Positions 62,984 through 64,000 of a DNA stretch of 64,000 bases are shown here, in pieces. Within the stretch, counting starts at the first letter, position 1. The number at the start of each line of letters is the position of its first letter. Origin of the DNA: Minicystis rosea (lineage in GTDB: Bacteria > Myxococcota_A > Polyangia > Polyangiales > Polyangiaceae). The notes beneath the pieces were generated by a model. That model was given only the letters and a program-made list of their open reading frames with translations. It had not been told where the DNA came from and searched no databases. Both the position numbers and the translations under genes were made by a program. The stretch is from contig CP016211.1 in the NCBI GenBank assembly GCA_001931535.1, positions 10,152,377-10,216,376 on the forward strand. The letters run 5' to 3'.

Positions 62984-64000
62984 TCATCGCCGCTCGATCG
63001 CCCACTCCACCGCGCGCCGAGCCCGCACCATCCCCGCTCCCTGACGCTCTTTCTCCACGCCGGTGAGCGGCACGGCCGTGTTGGTCAGCCCTTCTCGCAA
63101 ATCGGCTGGCGTCAGCTTGGGATTGGCCTCCAGCATTTGCGCGGCGACCGAGGCGATGATCGGGGACGCAAAGGAGGTTCCGTCGACGTGTTGGTAGTCG
63201 GGGGAGATGTATTTGGAGCGGCTGATGCGGGCGCCGATGGCGTCGATGAGGGATTGGACGCTGGCGCGCTCTTCGGGGGTGGCGATTTGGCGGGATTCGG
63301 AGAAGCCGTATTCGGTCGAGGCCTCTTCCAAGACGCTGAGGAGTTGGAACAAGGGGGCTGCCTCGCGGGCGGTGAGCGTGCCGGGGAGCATGGGCGCGGG
63401 GAGCCAGATGGCGGGAGCGAGGAGATCGGGCTTGTGCACGCCGGGGCGCGGGGAGCCGTGGCTCGAGGGCCAATGGGTGTGGCCGGCATAGGTGTCGTCG
63501 AGCGCGTTCTTGTCGTCGGCGCCGCCGGCGGTGATCGCCTCGACGGCGGAGCCGGGCGCGAGGGGCACCATTCCAGGCATGTTGCCGGCGGCGGCGAAGA
63601 CGGCGACGCCGGCGGCGGCGAGCTCGCGCACGGCCACTTCGACGTCGTCGTAATCGGGATCGGAGCGGCGCACGCCGAGAGAGACGTTGAGGATGCGAAT
63701 CCCGAGGTTCGGATAACGCAATGGGAAGCGGAGGGCGTGGGCCACGTGCTTGCCGAGGATGCGGCCGTCGTCGATGCTGGCTTTGATCAGCACCACCTCG
63801 GCTTCGCTGGCGAGGCCGCGATAACGGCCGCCCGAGACCCAGCCATTGCCGGCGGCACAGCAGGCCGTCATCGTGCCGTGCCACGTCCACGGCTGCGGCG
63901 AGAAGAACTCGTGCCGCACCGGCTCGTCGCGCGCGGCATCGGCGTAGGCCTTGATGCGGCGGCGCGGACGCGTGAGGTCCGGGTGAGGGTAGAAGCCGGA
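62984..64000 (-). CDS. S8 subtilisin-like protease, C-terminal part
   Basis: The gene is open to the window edge at 64000; about 338 codons are visible. The active-site His block WHGTMTACCAAG, oxyanion Asn in AAAGNMPG and catalytic Ser in VDGTSFASPIIASVAAQML are seen; the Asp is beyond the window. An insertion of about 80 residues sits between the Asn and Ser blocks. The C-terminus is a short helix (MVRARRAVEWAIERR), with no membrane tail, unlike the subtilase at 50.2 kb. Confidence 0.9.
   Translation of the reverse strand, partial: SGFYPHPDLTRPRRRIKAYADAARDEPVRHEFFSPQPWTWHGTMTACCAAGNGWVSGGRYRGLASEAEVVLIKASIDDGRILGKHVAHALRFPLRYPNLGIRILNVSLGVRRSDPDYDDVEVAVRELAAAGVAVFAAAGNMPGMVPLAPGSAVEAITAGGADDKNALDDTYAGHTHWPSSHGSPRPGVHKPDLLAPAIWLPAPMLPGTLTAREAAPLFQLLSVLEEASTEYGFSESRQIATPEERASVQSLIDAIGARISRSKYISPDYQHVDGTSFASPIIASVAAQMLEANPKLTPADLREGLTNTAVPLTGVEKERQGAGMVRARRAVEWAIERR

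Overview
The window is about 70% GC with very strong third-position G/C bias. It carries five Ser/Thr (Hanks-type) kinases, an FHA-domain sigma-54 activator, AgmX/PglI-type and PEGA-domain proteins, a MopE-like propeller lipoprotein and several Cys-rich lipoproteins. This combination points to a myxobacterium, most likely of the Sorangium/Polyangium group (Polyangiales). The assignment is an inference from gene content; no rRNA or tRNA gene is present to confirm it. The high GC creates long antisense open frames (up to 1113 codons), which I treated as shadows.

Layout. 0-5 kb: the 3' end of an epimerase, a NamZ-type muramidase, and two tandem paralogous membrane Ser/Thr kinases. 5-11.3 kb, minus strand: truA, a small lipoprotein, an AgmX-type protein, rsmD, a PEGA protein, and purN translationally coupled to an FAD oxidoreductase. 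11.4-17.6 kb: an unrecognised protein divergent from a tail-anchored kinase, an ADP-ribosylglycohydrolase, purM, a soluble kinase and a mini-lipoprotein. 17.7-23.2 kb, minus strand: livF-livG-livM, sspB, a glycosyltransferase and a zinc-ribbon membrane protein. 23.3-30.2 kb, mainly plus strand: a two-TM protein, a ThiO-like oxidase, an eight-copy 43-bp tandem array, a Nudix hydrolase (minus), RNase R and a MopE/propeller lipoprotein.

30.2-33.7 kb: GNAT, medium-chain reductase, lipid kinase, lipoprotein. 33.9-40.2 kb, minus strand: a tight operon of MscS-like channel, two CPA2-type antiporters with overlapping start/stop codons, and an M1 aminopeptidase lipoprotein. 40.3-42.9 kb, minus strand: a coupled HEAT-repeat protein and a PQQ-propeller lipoprotein. 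43.2-50 kb: Nudix, NAD kinase, serS, a divergent DoxX/LysR pair, and gamma-glutamyltransferase. 50.2-59 kb: a subtilase with a membrane tail, an aminotransferase, the FHA sigma-54 activator, and a 1261-residue kinase-ATPase-helical protein. 59.4-64 kb: a seven-bladed Kelch lipoprotein, a Cys-rich SUMF1-fold protein of lower GC, and the C-terminal part of a second subtilase.

The most interesting non-coding signals are these: a two-copy hairpin element (24.1 and 28.3 kb) whose outer stem shows a compensatory base change; the 43-bp minisatellite (25.5 kb); and CGCAAAGACGC-type hairpin repeats sitting between convergent genes (33.7 and 44.9 kb). Housekeeping genes (purN, purM, truA, rsmD, serS, nadK, rnr, sspB) alternate with signalling and envelope genes. 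No complete phage, insertion sequence, CRISPR array, secondary-metabolite cluster or recognisable defence island is visible.
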